Positions 63,948 to 64,000 of a stretch of 64,000 nucleotides of DNA are shown in pieces. The stretch is taken from NCBI GenBank assembly GCA_037447605.1, contig CM074804.1, positions 7,096,148 to 7,160,147 of the forward strand. The letters run 5' to 3'. The position numbers were made by a program, and so were the translations under genes. Source of the DNA: Zygnema circumcarinatum (lineage: Eukaryota > Streptophyta > Zygnematophyceae > Zygnematales > Zygnemataceae). Numbering within the stretch: the stretch's first letter is position 1; each line of letters starts with the position of its first letter. The notes beneath the pieces are model-generated. The model had not been told where the DNA came from. It did no database searches and was given only the letters and a program-made list of their open reading frames with translations.

Positions 63948-64000
63948 GTGCGCTACAAAGAGTCACACCTCTGCTGTTTGCCTTACCTCCAACCTCAGCC

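Overview
The window is nuclear DNA of a green plant, most probably a compact streptophyte genome (bryophyte, lycophyte or charophyte alga). It has GT-AG introns of about 100-900 bp, mixed GC content, and plant-type families: a proline-rich extensin-like receptor kinase, a LIF2-type hnRNP, a plant-type SUV3 helicase and a cofactor D resembling Arabidopsis TFCD. I cannot name the species. No transposon, rRNA, convincing tRNA, CRISPR array or virus was seen. All exon models were joined by hand from splice signals, reading phase and family similarity.

Layout: a 5'-truncated three-RRM hnRNP Q/LIF2-like gene (+, 112-3407) converges on an intronless F-box/kelch gene (-, 4504-5685). A nine-exon PERK receptor kinase follows (-, 7246-12043). 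Two large genes for mostly disordered proteins of unknown function are then transcribed head to head (-, 14656-18978 and +, 19749-25454). Their 770-bp shared upstream region holds a G-box/ABRE cluster and many GTAC cores, and the + gene begins inside or beside a 39-unit CCCATG hexamer array.

The middle holds a SUV3 mitochondrial RNA helicase (-, 26034-31466), back to back over 249 bp with an equilibrative nucleoside transporter (+, 31716-34044). The transporter converges on an organellar MnmE/TrmE tRNA-modification GTPase (-, 34852 to about 39421, possibly with a targeting exon at 40279-40458). MnmE is divergent from SRP68 (+, 41180-46550).

The right end carries a diverged condensin D-type (Cnd1/HEAT) gene (+, about 47436-53590) in tandem with tubulin-folding cofactor D (+, from 54993, probably lacking only its last residues at the window edge).

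Most genes are conserved housekeeping genes of RNA processing, organelle RNA, secretion and mitosis, and their adjacency need not mean a shared function. The less ordinary material is the divergent pair with its hexamer array, a C-terminal exon-junction-complex-binding-like motif in one of those proteins, and long homopurine/homopyrimidine tracts lying next to 3' splice sites in several introns.
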